Part shown: piece after piece, positions 41,967-49,509 of the stretch | How the letters are laid out: each line of letters opens with the position of its first letter | Position numbering within the stretch: the first letter of the stretch is position 1 | NCBI RefSeq assembly: GCF_025685645.1 | Contig: NZ_JAGSYF010000001.1 | Coordinates: forward strand, 558,001-622,000 | DNA: 64,000 bases | Direction of reading: 5' to 3' | DNA from: Edaphobacter bradus | GTDB taxonomy: Bacteria; Acidobacteriota; Terriglobia; Terriglobales; Acidobacteriaceae | The notes under the pieces: model-generated | Database searches by the model: none | Told to the model about the DNA's origin: nothing | What the model saw: only the letters and a program-made list of their open reading frames with translations | Position numbers and translations under genes: made by a program

Positions 41967-43397
41967 GTGAGTGAACTAACCATTAAGCCGGCCGTCGATC
42001 TGCTTGCCATGTTGCAGCAGCGTAGCATCTCCTCTTTTGAGCTTGCACAAGAGCACGTCCGCGAAATTGAGCGGCTGGACCCGCTTCTCCACGCTTTTGC
42101 CGACTTTGATCCCGATAGGGTCCTGCGCGCAGCGCGGCAGGCCGACCAGCAATCCCACACACGCAGCAGCCCGCTACTGGGCCTCCCCATGACTGTGAAG
42201 TCTTCAATTGCAACGGCTGGTCACCGATGCGAGATAGGCAGTATTCTCAATCGCGGATTCATCCCGGAAGAGGACGCCCTTGTCGTCCAGCGCATGCGCC
42301 AGGCTGGAGCGGTCTTACTGGGAACGACGAACTGCCCTGAATTCCTGATGGCCTACGAGACTGACAATCTGCTCTACGGAGCGACTGTGAATCCATGGAG
42401 CCTCGGGCATTCAGCAGGGGGCTCCAGCGGTGGCGAAGCAGCGGCGATTGCTGCGGGAATATCAGCGGGCGGCATCGGTAGCGATAGCGGAGGATCAGTA
42501 CGCGAACCCGCCCACTTCACTGGAATTTGCTCACTGAAGCCAACGCCCGGGCGTATCCCGGGTAAGGGGCACCTTCCTCCATGTGTCGGGCCTTTCTCTA
42601 TGCTTGGAGCCGTAGGACCGATGGCCAGAACTGTTCGCGACGTCAGTCTGTTCTTTCAAATACTCTCCGGCCAAGACATCGCCGATCCGGCAGGCGCTCT
42701 AGTCTCATTGCGACCAATCGCGGACGAGCGGCTTCGTTCCCAGCCGATCGCCGTACTCGAAGACGACGGATTCATACCGGTGACGATAGAGACCCGGAAC
42801 GCCGTACGTTCCGCGGTCATAGCGCTTGAGGAAAGAGGTTTCCAGATCAGGCCATTTCAATCCAGGATGCTCGAAGAGGCACGTCTACTCTGGTGGAAAT
42901 TCTTTATACGGTGCGGACGCATGCTTCTGGAGCCACTAATACAAGGGCGAGAAACAGAGCTAAGCGCCACGTTCCGCTACTTCCTGGATACGGCTCGAAG
43001 TGAGCCGCTTCTAAGCGGAGAAGAGCTGATCGAGGCGTGGACTCGATGCGATCAGGTTCGCGCGCGGCTACTTGAAGAGCTTTCGCCCTACTCCGTTCTG
43101 CTCTCGCCCGTGTGCAGCATTCCCGCATTCAGGCATGGAGAGCGAGAATGGTTCGTGGAAGGCTGCAAGGTGGAGTATTTCAGCGCTATGCGATTTACGC
43201 AGTGGTTCAATCTTCTGGCTGCGCCTGCAGCGGTTGTTCCGGTAGGCAGATCACCGGAGGGCTTGCCGATAGGCGTCCAAATTGCGAGCCTGCCATATAG
43301 GGATGAGGTGGTGCTCGCCGTCGCAGAAATGCTGGATCAGGATTTTGGCTACCAAGTGCCGCCAACCGCCTGTCACCCCAATTCACTACCTAGGTAG
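41967..43397 (+). CDS. Amidase (amidase-signature family)
   Basis: Hydrolyses a carboxamide or a C-N ester-like bond in the cytoplasm; no signal peptide is seen. The Ser-cisSer-Lys triad is intact: Lys78 in PMTVKSS, Ser153 in GGSSGGEAAA and nucleophile Ser177 in GSDSGGSVREP. Two positions differ from most relatives: VKSS replaces VKD, and GSDSGGSVREP replaces GSDIGGSIR-P. It is not GatA, since gatB and gatC are absent and the C-terminus differs. Start is a GTG at 41967. The gene diverges from the giant TPR/FG-GAP gene and converges on the SGNH hydrolase gene. Confidence 0.85.
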   Translation: MSELTIKPAVDLLAMLQQRSISSFELAQEHVREIERLDPLLHAFADFDPDRVLRAARQADQQSHTRSSPLLGLPMTVKSSIATAGHRCEIGSILNRGFIPEEDALVVQRMRQAGAVLLGTTNCPEFLMAYETDNLLYGATVNPWSLGHSAGGSSGGEAAAIAAGISAGGIGSDSGGSVREPAHFTGICSLKPTPGRIPGKGHLPPCVGPFSMLGAVGPMARTVRDVSLFFQILSGQDIADPAGALVSLRPIADERLRSQPIAVLEDDGFIPVTIETRNAVRSAVIALEERGFQIRPFQSRMLEEARLLWWKFFIRCGRMLLEPLIQGRETELSATFRYFLDTARSEPLLSGEELIEAWTRCDQVRARLLEELSPYSVLLSPVCSIPAFRHGEREWFVEGCKVEYFSAMRFTQWFNLLAAPAAVVPVGRSPEGLPIGVQIASLPYRDEVVLAVAEMLDQDFGYQVPPTACHPNSLPR

Positions 43398-43499
43398 GAG
43401 CGCTTCTGAATGAGCGGAAACGAATCTAGATGAGGTACTGCTCATAGTGCAGCGCTCGCTCAGTGCGGAAGTGAGTTGCTTAACGCAAACCTCGAGATG

Positions 43500-44237
43500 T
43501 CAGTTTGTCGGCGCTTGCAGAGCCTGCTTGATGATCGCAGCGGCCTGGTCGCCCATGATCGCTGAGCCGGTCTTGTTGAAGTGCACGTCGTCTTCGTAGA
43601 GATCAAGGTGGCGGCCCATAAGAGCTTGCTGGTCGTCTACGGAAATCTTCCGGGCTTCGACGAATGTTTTAGCGATCGCGTTTCTGGCGTCGATGCGAGG
43701 ATTGGTGGCACCGCTGGTCACCTCTTGCCTGACTGGGGTGATAGTGGCCCATATCAGCCTGCCATTCCCGGAAAGTGCCTGGATGGCACCAAGGAAGACG
43801 GGAAAGCCAGACTCGAACTGTGCCTCAGTGTAGCCCCATCCATGCATACCGTTGTTGAAGTGGACCACACGAAACGGTACATGTTCCATCGCTGAGAACT
43901 CCGCGATCTGGCTGGGCAGGCGAGGATCACCGACAGAGGTAGACGATGCCATGAGGTAGACGTTGGCGATGCCCTCAAGATCCTTCGTTACCTGCGGAAA
44001 GTAATTCCGCGTAATGGAGTCTCCGAGGAGAAGAACGTTCGGGAGCTTGGGGTTGGGATGCGGTGGGCGAACCTCCCACGTCCACTCGATCTCCTCCGGG
44101 ATCGAAGAGGACATCTGCGCTAGGATACTAGCAGGTCCCGACATCCAAAATATGCTTGCAACAAGGGCAAGCATTACGTTATAGAGCGGCAGACGTGTTC
44201 GGCTAGAGCATTGGTGCCTACAGCGAGACTGTGTCAC
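43500..44237 (-). CDS. Secreted SGNH/GDSL-type hydrolase
   Basis: A 245-residue exported esterase-like protein. The SGNH blocks are visible: LLLGDSIT with nucleophile Ser74 (block I), HFNNGMHGWG with the block-III Asn, and DDVHFNKTG with the catalytic Asp-x-x-His pair (block V). The start is a GTG at 44237 with GGAG 5 bases upstream; it lies 13 bp after the fucosidase stop, and the following hydrophobic stretch (LALVASIFWMSGPASILAQ) acts as a signal peptide. Coupled to an alpha-L-fucosidase, it could remove O-acetyl groups from fucose-containing glycans; this is inference. Confidence 0.82.
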   Translation of the reverse strand: MTQSRCRHQCSSRTRLPLYNVMLALVASIFWMSGPASILAQMSSSIPEEIEWTWEVRPPHPNPKLPNVLLLGDSITRNYFPQVTKDLEGIANVYLMASSTSVGDPRLPSQIAEFSAMEHVPFRVVHFNNGMHGWGYTEAQFESGFPVFLGAIQALSGNGRLIWATITPVRQEVTSGATNPRIDARNAIAKTFVEARKISVDDQQALMGRHLDLYEDDVHFNKTGSAIMGDQAAAIIKQALQAPTN

Positions 44238-44250
44238 TATTTCTCCGTCG

Positions 44251-45612
44251 CTATGCTGAAGTTCTGAGGGCGATGACGCTGACGTTTGCGTCGGGCTCGT
44301 GTGCAGGAAGGTCAATCTGCAATCTGCCTTCGGTCTGCAGGACCTTCAAGGTCTGTCCGGTCGCGACCAGATGCGCGGAGAGGATCTTAGGATCGACACC
44401 TTTCAACTCCAAGGATGAGGCGGGCCAGTCGAAGACGTGGACGAAGATAGTATTTTCCTTCGCAGTGGTACGTAGACCCTTGATGCCCTGCACAGGGCCG
44501 TAGGTGGTCCCGTAGATGGAATCGCTATTGACAGCGAGCCAATCGCCGATAGCGCGAAGGCGTTGCTGGAACTCCGGCTGAATGACACCGTCAGGCTGCG
44601 GGCCTACGTTGAGGAGGAAGTTGCCGCCCCGGCTCGCCACCTCGACCAGGCTTCGAATGAGGAACTGGGCAGACTTGTAGTTGGTGTCGTGCATGTTGTA
44701 AGCCCATGTGTCGTTGATGGTCATGCAGGTCTCCCAAAGCTGGAAGTCCTCGGGTTTGGGCACGGTGGGCTTCAACTTCTTCTCGACGCTGGGGTCGACG
44801 CCGGTGATCACAACGTCGCGGGTGGGAATCGCGTTGGGGATGAACTGTTCTGGGGTCTGATAGTCTCCCGGTACTCCGATACGATCGTTGACCAGCGTGC
44901 GTGGCTGCAGCCTGTGAATGAGATTCAGAACGTGGGCGCCGTTGTACTTTTTCTGGTCGTTGAGACCATCGAACCAGACCAAGGCAGCCGGGCCATAGTT
45001 GGTAAGTAACTCGGTAAGTTGCAATTCCATGTAGTCAAGGTAGAGTGGCCACTCTGGGCGTTCGGGCTCGCCTTCCCAGTTCTCCTTCACCAACTTCGAT
45101 GTGTCACGGAAACCGGGGTGGTAGAGGTCGGGCGGCGAGTAATAGAACCCGAGCGGCATACCCGAGTGCTTTGCTGCCGTAGCCAATTGCGCCACGATGT
45201 CTTTTCCGTATGGAGTTCTGGTGATCTTGTGTTCGGTGTACGCGGAGTCGAACATGCAAAAGCCGTCGTGGTGCTTGGTGGTGAAGACCATGTACTGCTG
45301 GCCTGCACTTCGAGCCAGATCGACGAACGACTGCGGGTCGAATTTGGTTGGATTGAAGCGCTGTGGAAGGGCGCGGTACTCCGCTTCGGTAATGCCGCCT
45401 GCCTTGGGCCTCATGATGGGCCAGGAGGCCTCGACACTAGCCAGGGAGTAAGGTCCCCAGTGGATGAACATGCCGAACTTGGCGTTGCGGTACCAAGCTG
45501 TCCGGTCGTCCTCAAAGATGGATGCAAATGCCGCGGTGGGTAAGAGAGGTGAGGCGGAGGCGGCGAGGGCAAGTTGGAGAAACTGCCTACGGGGGTAAAT
45601 ATAAGCGCTCAT
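44251..45612 (-). CDS. Alpha-L-fucosidase (GH29), exported
   Basis: Releases terminal alpha-L-fucose by a retaining mechanism. The 453-residue protein has a twin-arginine-like signal (YPRRQFLQLALAASASPLLP), then GH29 motifs: AKFGMFIHWGPYS, FTTKHHDGFCMFDS, GFYYSPPDLYH and ALVWFDGLND with the nucleophile Asp at about residue 215, followed by NDTWAYN and GGNFLLNVGPQPDG. A short C-terminal beta domain follows. It is divergently transcribed from the GntR regulator 134 bp away, whose palindromic operator is in the shared control region. The SGNH hydrolase gene follows 13 bp downstream. Confidence 0.92.
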   Translation of the reverse strand: MSAYIYPRRQFLQLALAASASPLLPTAAFASIFEDDRTAWYRNAKFGMFIHWGPYSLASVEASWPIMRPKAGGITEAEYRALPQRFNPTKFDPQSFVDLARSAGQQYMVFTTKHHDGFCMFDSAYTEHKITRTPYGKDIVAQLATAAKHSGMPLGFYYSPPDLYHPGFRDTSKLVKENWEGEPERPEWPLYLDYMELQLTELLTNYGPAALVWFDGLNDQKKYNGAHVLNLIHRLQPRTLVNDRIGVPGDYQTPEQFIPNAIPTRDVVITGVDPSVEKKLKPTVPKPEDFQLWETCMTINDTWAYNMHDTNYKSAQFLIRSLVEVASRGGNFLLNVGPQPDGVIQPEFQQRLRAIGDWLAVNSDSIYGTTYGPVQGIKGLRTTAKENTIFVHVFDWPASSLELKGVDPKILSAHLVATGQTLKVLQTEGRLQIDLPAHEPDANVSVIALRTSA

Positions 45613-45686
45613 ATCTGGCGAAAACCCTATGACAGCGAAAACAGTGATGTCAAGATAAATTAAGAAATTGCCATATTTTCTTTTGA

Positions 45687-45716
45687 TTGACAGCGGCGAG
45701 CGCGTGGGCCTATTGT
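45687..45716 (+). promoter_or_regulatory. Predicted promoter of the fucose operon
   Basis: TTGACA (45687-45692), an 18-base spacer and TATTGT (45711-45716). The expected start point near 45723 lies just before the palindrome at 45727-45748, leaving a leader of only about 25 bases. Confidence 0.6.
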
Positions 45717-45726
45717 GAGGGACGCA

Positions 45727-45748
45727 ATAATTTAAGTACTCAAATTAT
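45727..45748. promoter_or_regulatory. Palindromic operator overlapping the gntR start codon
   Basis: The core AATTTaAGTACTcAAATT (45729-45746) is palindromic except for one pair, and two further bases on each side also pair, giving 22 bp that run into the ATG at 45747. Position between promoter and start codon of a GntR gene, in a divergent control region, points to an operator for that regulator. Confidence 0.65.
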
Positions 45749-46421
45749 GTCGACGCCTTCATCACTAACAACGAATGGTTTGGTGAAGACCAACCTGGCC
45801 GACTGGCTGCGGCGAGAGATCGTGACAGGCTCCCTGGCTCCCGGGGAGCGAATTGTGGAAGGCAAGTGGGCGATGAAGTTTGGCGTGGCGCAGGGCTCGA
45901 TACGGGAGGCGATCAACATTCTGACGCAGGATGGGTTCATCACCAAGGAGTCCGGGCGGAGCGCGCGGGTGATCAACCTGAGCGAAGGGGATGTGGCACA
46001 TCTCTACGACCTGCGAGGCGCGATCGAGGGTCTGGCAGCGCGGCTGGCGGCAGTGGCACAGCCGGATTTCGGGAGCCTGCAGGCAGCTGTACACAATATG
46101 CGGGAGGCGGCCCTGGCAGGGAACCGCGAGCGGCTTTTGGACTGCGATCTGCAGTTTCATCTGGAGCTCTGCAGGCTCTCGCAGAATCCTTATGTCATTG
46201 AGCACGCACGCCGCATCCTGCTGCCGTTCTTCGCCTTCGTGCGCATGCGGGTGACTGTCAGCGGGCAGCAGACGACGGTGTGGGACAAGGACCTGGAAGC
46301 GCACCAGCGAATCGTAGACCTGCTGCGCGAGGGCGAGGGTGAGGTTGCCGAGCAGTATGTGAAGAGGGCGATGGCGCGCTTTGGCAAGGCGGCCTACGGC
46401 AACTGGGAAAGGCGCGCCTGA
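45747..46421 (+). CDS. GntR-family (FCD domain) transcriptional regulator
   Basis: A 224-residue regulator with an N-terminal winged helix (LADWLRREIVTGSLAPGERI ... AQGSIREAINILTQDGFI, about 14-70) and an all-helical FCD ligand domain containing the likely metal/ligand residues in CDLQFHLEL, IEHARRI and EAHQRIVDLL. FCD regulators usually sense sugar acids or other small carboxylates; L-fuconate or a later intermediate is a plausible ligand given the operon. No clear ribosome site precedes the ATG. It leads an operon with the SDR, dehydratase and transporter genes and diverges from the fucosidase gene. Confidence 0.87.
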   Translation: MSTPSSLTTNGLVKTNLADWLRREIVTGSLAPGERIVEGKWAMKFGVAQGSIREAINILTQDGFITKESGRSARVINLSEGDVAHLYDLRGAIEGLAARLAAVAQPDFGSLQAAVHNMREAALAGNRERLLDCDLQFHLELCRLSQNPYVIEHARRILLPFFAFVRMRVTVSGQQTTVWDKDLEAHQRIVDLLREGEGEVAEQYVKRAMARFGKAAYGNWERRA

Positions 46422-46422
46422 T

Positions 46423-47190
46423 ATGGCGGATGAACTGACGGGGAAGGTGATTGTGCTTACGGGAGGCGCGGACGGGATTGGCCGCGAGTGCGCGCTTGCC
46501 TATGGACGCGAAGGTGCGACGGTCGCGATTGTTGACCGCGACTTGGACGCGGCACAGCGAACGGCGGCTGAGCTCGGCGGCGGCAGCATCGCGCTTGGTG
46601 CGGATGTCTCCGATGGAGAAGCGGTCCGTAGCACGATAGCGGCTGTGGTGAGCCAGTTCGGGCGCATCGATGCGGTCCACAATAACGCCGGCATAGCGAG
46701 TCCTTCGAAACCGCTGCACGAGACCACGGAGCAGGAGTGGGACGATCTGCAGCGGACGAACGTGAAATCCGTTTACTGGACGACAAGGTTTGCATTCGAA
46801 GCTCTGGTGGCAAGCCAGGGCTGCATTTTGAATACTGCGAGCATGGTGGGGCTGATCGGGCAGACAGACCACGCAGCTTACGTGGCAAGTAAGGGCGCGA
46901 TGATCTCGTTGACCAAGGCGATGGCGGCGGATTATGCGCGCCATCCGATTAGGGTCAATGCAATCTGTCCGGCTGGCGTATGGACGCCGATGCTGGAGCG
47001 GTGGTGCGCCGAGCAGCCGGAACCGGACAGTATCCGGCGATACCTGGATGAGATCCACCCTCTGGGCTACTGCCCGCGCGGTGACGTGATTGCTGACGCC
47101 GCAGTGTTCTTACTCTCAGCCAAAGCACGGTTTATGACCGGGTGCATTCTGCCGGTGAGCGGCGGAGCTGAGTTGGGCTACAGAAGATAA
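46423..47190 (+). CDS. Short-chain dehydrogenase, probable L-fucose dehydrogenase
   Basis: A 255-residue classical SDR. The cofactor loop is GGADGIG (residues 14-20); Asp38 after the second strand (IVDRD) suggests NAD preference. NNAG lies at 87-90, and the catalytic residues are Ser140 (NTASMVG), Tyr153 and Lys157 (YVASKGA). It begins 1 bp after the gntR stop and precedes an L-fuconate dehydratase gene, so oxidation of L-fucose to its lactone, or of 2-keto-3-deoxy-L-fuconate, are the two leading activities; sequence alone does not separate them. The start at 46423 was chosen over 14 upstream in-frame codons inside gntR. Confidence 0.85.
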   Translation: MADELTGKVIVLTGGADGIGRECALAYGREGATVAIVDRDLDAAQRTAAELGGGSIALGADVSDGEAVRSTIAAVVSQFGRIDAVHNNAGIASPSKPLHETTEQEWDDLQRTNVKSVYWTTRFAFEALVASQGCILNTASMVGLIGQTDHAAYVASKGAMISLTKAMAADYARHPIRVNAICPAGVWTPMLERWCAEQPEPDSIRRYLDEIHPLGYCPRGDVIADAAVFLLSAKARFMTGCILPVSGGAELGYRR

Positions 47191-47207
47191 CGCCAACCGG
47201 AGAGGCG

Positions 47208-48464
47208 ATGCCGAGTTACACAATCAACAAAATCTCAACTCACGATGCGAGATACAAGCTACCCGCAGGGGCGGGGACGGATGCTGTCCACACGGATCCT
47301 GAATACTGCATGGCAGTGACCCTGCTGGGGAGCGATCACGGCCTCTGCGGGACAGGGATCGCGCTCACGCTGGGAGAGGGCAACCGGCTGGTGTGCGAGG
47401 CGATTGAAATGCTCGCGCGACCGCTTGCAGGCCTGGAGATCGAAGAGTTGATGGCCGACTTCGGGAGCATGGCCCGGCGTTTGGGCAACGATCCGTCTCT
47501 GCGTTGGCTTGGTCCGCACAAGGGCGTGGTTCATCTGGCGCTGGCCTCCATTACCAACGCCTGTTTCGATCTATGGGCGAAAAGCCGTGGGGTTCCGCTT
47601 TGGAAACTGCTGCTTGACCTGAAGCCGGAAGAGGTGGTTCGGCTGCTGGATCTGAGCTATGTGGAAGATGAGATGAGCGCGCAGGACGTGCTTGAGCTGT
47701 TGCGCAACAAACTGGCCACCCGTCCGGAGCGGGAACACATTCTTGCGAATGGCTATCCAGGGTATGACACCTCAGTGGGATGGATGGCGTATGACGACGA
47801 TAAGGTGCGTGAACTCACGCTGCGAGCGATCGACCAGGGATTTAACGCGTTCAAGCTAAAGGTGGGTTCCTCCGACGCGGAGCGTGACCTGCGCCGTGCA
47901 GCGATGCTGCGGGAGTGCGTTGGAGACGCGGGAACATTGATGCTCGATGCGAACCAGCGCTGGAGCCTGCCGGTGGCGCTTCGCCGCTGCAGGGAGCTCG
48001 CGAAGGTCCGGCCGCTTTGGATTGAAGAGCCCACCCATCCTGACGACATACATGGTCATGCCATGCTGGCGCATGCGATAGCGCCAGTGAAGGTCGCAAC
48101 GGGAGAGCACATACCGAACCGCGTGGTCTTCAAGAATTTCATGCAGTCTTCGGCAGTGCATTACGTTCAGGCCGACTGCACGCGATTGGCGGGAGTGAGC
48201 GAGTTTCTCACGGTGAGTCTGGTGGCGAAGAAGTTTGGGCTGCCGATCGCACCGCACGTAGGCGATATGGGCCAACTGCATCAACACCTGGTGCTCTTCA
48301 ACCATATCGCGATGGGACATGAGGCGTTGCTGCTTGAGCACATTCCGCACCTGCGCTCTCACTTTGTGTTGCCTGCGCAGGTGAGCGGCGGGGTTTACAA
48401 GACACCACAGGAACCTGGCGCCTCCTGCGATCTCAAACCAGTTTCCTGCGGAAGAGCTAAGTGA
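47208..48464 (+). CDS. L-fuconate dehydratase (enolase superfamily)
   Basis: Dehydrates L-fuconate to 2-keto-3-deoxy-L-fuconate in the cytoplasm, with Mg2+. In the 418-residue protein the catalytic Lys-x-Lys (Lys216, Lys218 in FKLKVG), the metal ligands Asp247 (LMLDANQRW), Glu273 (WIEEPTHPDD) and Glu300 (ATGEHIPNR), and His350 (IAPHVGDMG) are all intact and nearly match the numbering of the characterised Xanthomonas enzyme. The segment GYPGYDTSVGWMAYDDDK is a family hallmark. It is slightly shorter than the usual 430-440 residues. It overlaps the transporter gene by GTGA at its end. Confidence 0.9.
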   Translation: MPSYTINKISTHDARYKLPAGAGTDAVHTDPEYCMAVTLLGSDHGLCGTGIALTLGEGNRLVCEAIEMLARPLAGLEIEELMADFGSMARRLGNDPSLRWLGPHKGVVHLALASITNACFDLWAKSRGVPLWKLLLDLKPEEVVRLLDLSYVEDEMSAQDVLELLRNKLATRPEREHILANGYPGYDTSVGWMAYDDDKVRELTLRAIDQGFNAFKLKVGSSDAERDLRRAAMLRECVGDAGTLMLDANQRWSLPVALRRCRELAKVRPLWIEEPTHPDDIHGHAMLAHAIAPVKVATGEHIPNRVVFKNFMQSSAVHYVQADCTRLAGVSEFLTVSLVAKKFGLPIAPHVGDMGQLHQHLVLFNHIAMGHEALLLEHIPHLRSHFVLPAQVSGGVYKTPQEPGASCDLKPVSCGRAK

Positions 48465-49474
48465 CGGAACATCTCTTGTATGGCGTTACCCTGACCATGA
48501 TCGCCGGGCTGATGTCAGGCAACTGTATGTTGCCTATGAAGTTTACGCGGTCGTGGAAATGGGAGAATGTTTGGCTGATCTTTAGCGTGGTCTCGCTGCT
48601 GGTCCTGCCGTGGGCGCTCGCGGTCGTTCTGGTGGACCACTTGTTGGATATTTATCGCGGGCTAGGGATGGGACGGCTGGCCGTTCCCCTGTTGCTTGGA
48701 GCGGGTTGGGGCGTTGCGCAGATATTGTTCGGCATCTCAGTAAAGCGTCTGGGACTAGGAGTGGCGTACGCGATCATCGTTGGGTTGGGAGCGGTGTTGG
48801 GAACGCTGGTCCCGCTGCTGCTCCAGCAGAATGCGTCCGCGATCGGACACGCGGCGTACTACATCTTCAGCGGCGTCATCATCATGGTGGCGGGGATGTT
48901 CTTTACGGCTTGGGGCGGGCAGATAAGAGAGCACGGATCGTCCGTTGCGGCGAATACGCCATCGCGCCAAGGGTACGCTGCCGCGATCCTGCTTGCACTG
49001 ATCTGCGGGATCATGGCACCGATGCTGAACTACTCGTTTGCGTTCGGGCAGGATATTGCGAAGGAGGCAATCCGGCTTGGGGTCACCGCAGTACACGCGG
49101 GCTATGCCGTGTGGCCGATTGCGCTGGCGGGCGGATTTATTCCGAACATCGCGTACTGTTTCTATCTACTCTCGAAGAACGGGACGTGGCAATCGTTTCG
49201 TTTGCCTGGACAGGACTTTTTCTGGTCGTCGCTGATGGGGATCCTGTGGATGGGGGCGTTTGCGCTGTACGGCATGAGCGCGAGCTATCTGGGAGCATTC
49301 GGAACGTCCATCGGATGGGGGCTCTTTCAGATATTCATGATTATGACTGCGACATTGTCGGGAGTTCTGGCGGGTGAATGGAGGAAGGCACCAGGGTGGG
49401 CGATAACGCTCCTGGGGGTGGGACTGACGTGTTTGACGGGCGCGACGATCCTGCTCGCGCTTGGCAACCGGTAG
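48461..49474 (+). CDS. RhaT-family sugar/H+ symporter, probable L-fucose carrier
   Basis: An inner-membrane protein of 337 residues with about ten membrane segments, beginning LTMIAGLMSGNCMLPMKFTR, followed by WKWENVWLIFSVVS and later GWGVAQILFGISVKRLGLG and SIGWGLFQIFMIMT, as in the L-rhamnose/proton symporter RhaT. L-rhamnose and L-fucose are both 6-deoxy-hexoses, and the coupling to a fuconate dehydratase gene through a GTGA overlap suggests that L-fucose is the substrate here. It ends the gntR operon and converges on a TPR gene 35 bp away with no clear terminator between. Confidence 0.88.
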   Translation: MTEHLLYGVTLTMIAGLMSGNCMLPMKFTRSWKWENVWLIFSVVSLLVLPWALAVVLVDHLLDIYRGLGMGRLAVPLLLGAGWGVAQILFGISVKRLGLGVAYAIIVGLGAVLGTLVPLLLQQNASAIGHAAYYIFSGVIIMVAGMFFTAWGGQIREHGSSVAANTPSRQGYAAAILLALICGIMAPMLNYSFAFGQDIAKEAIRLGVTAVHAGYAVWPIALAGGFIPNIAYCFYLLSKNGTWQSFRLPGQDFFWSSLMGILWMGAFALYGMSASYLGAFGTSIGWGLFQIFMIMTATLSGVLAGEWRKAPGWAITLLGVGLTCLTGATILLALGNR

Positions 49475-49509
49475 GTACGATATCAATTCCACTGTCTGCA
49501 GCGAAATTG

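Noticed and set aside
41967-43397. Assignment of the amidase as GatA
   Set aside because: No gatB or gatC nearby and the motif context differs from GatA; a general amidase is safer.
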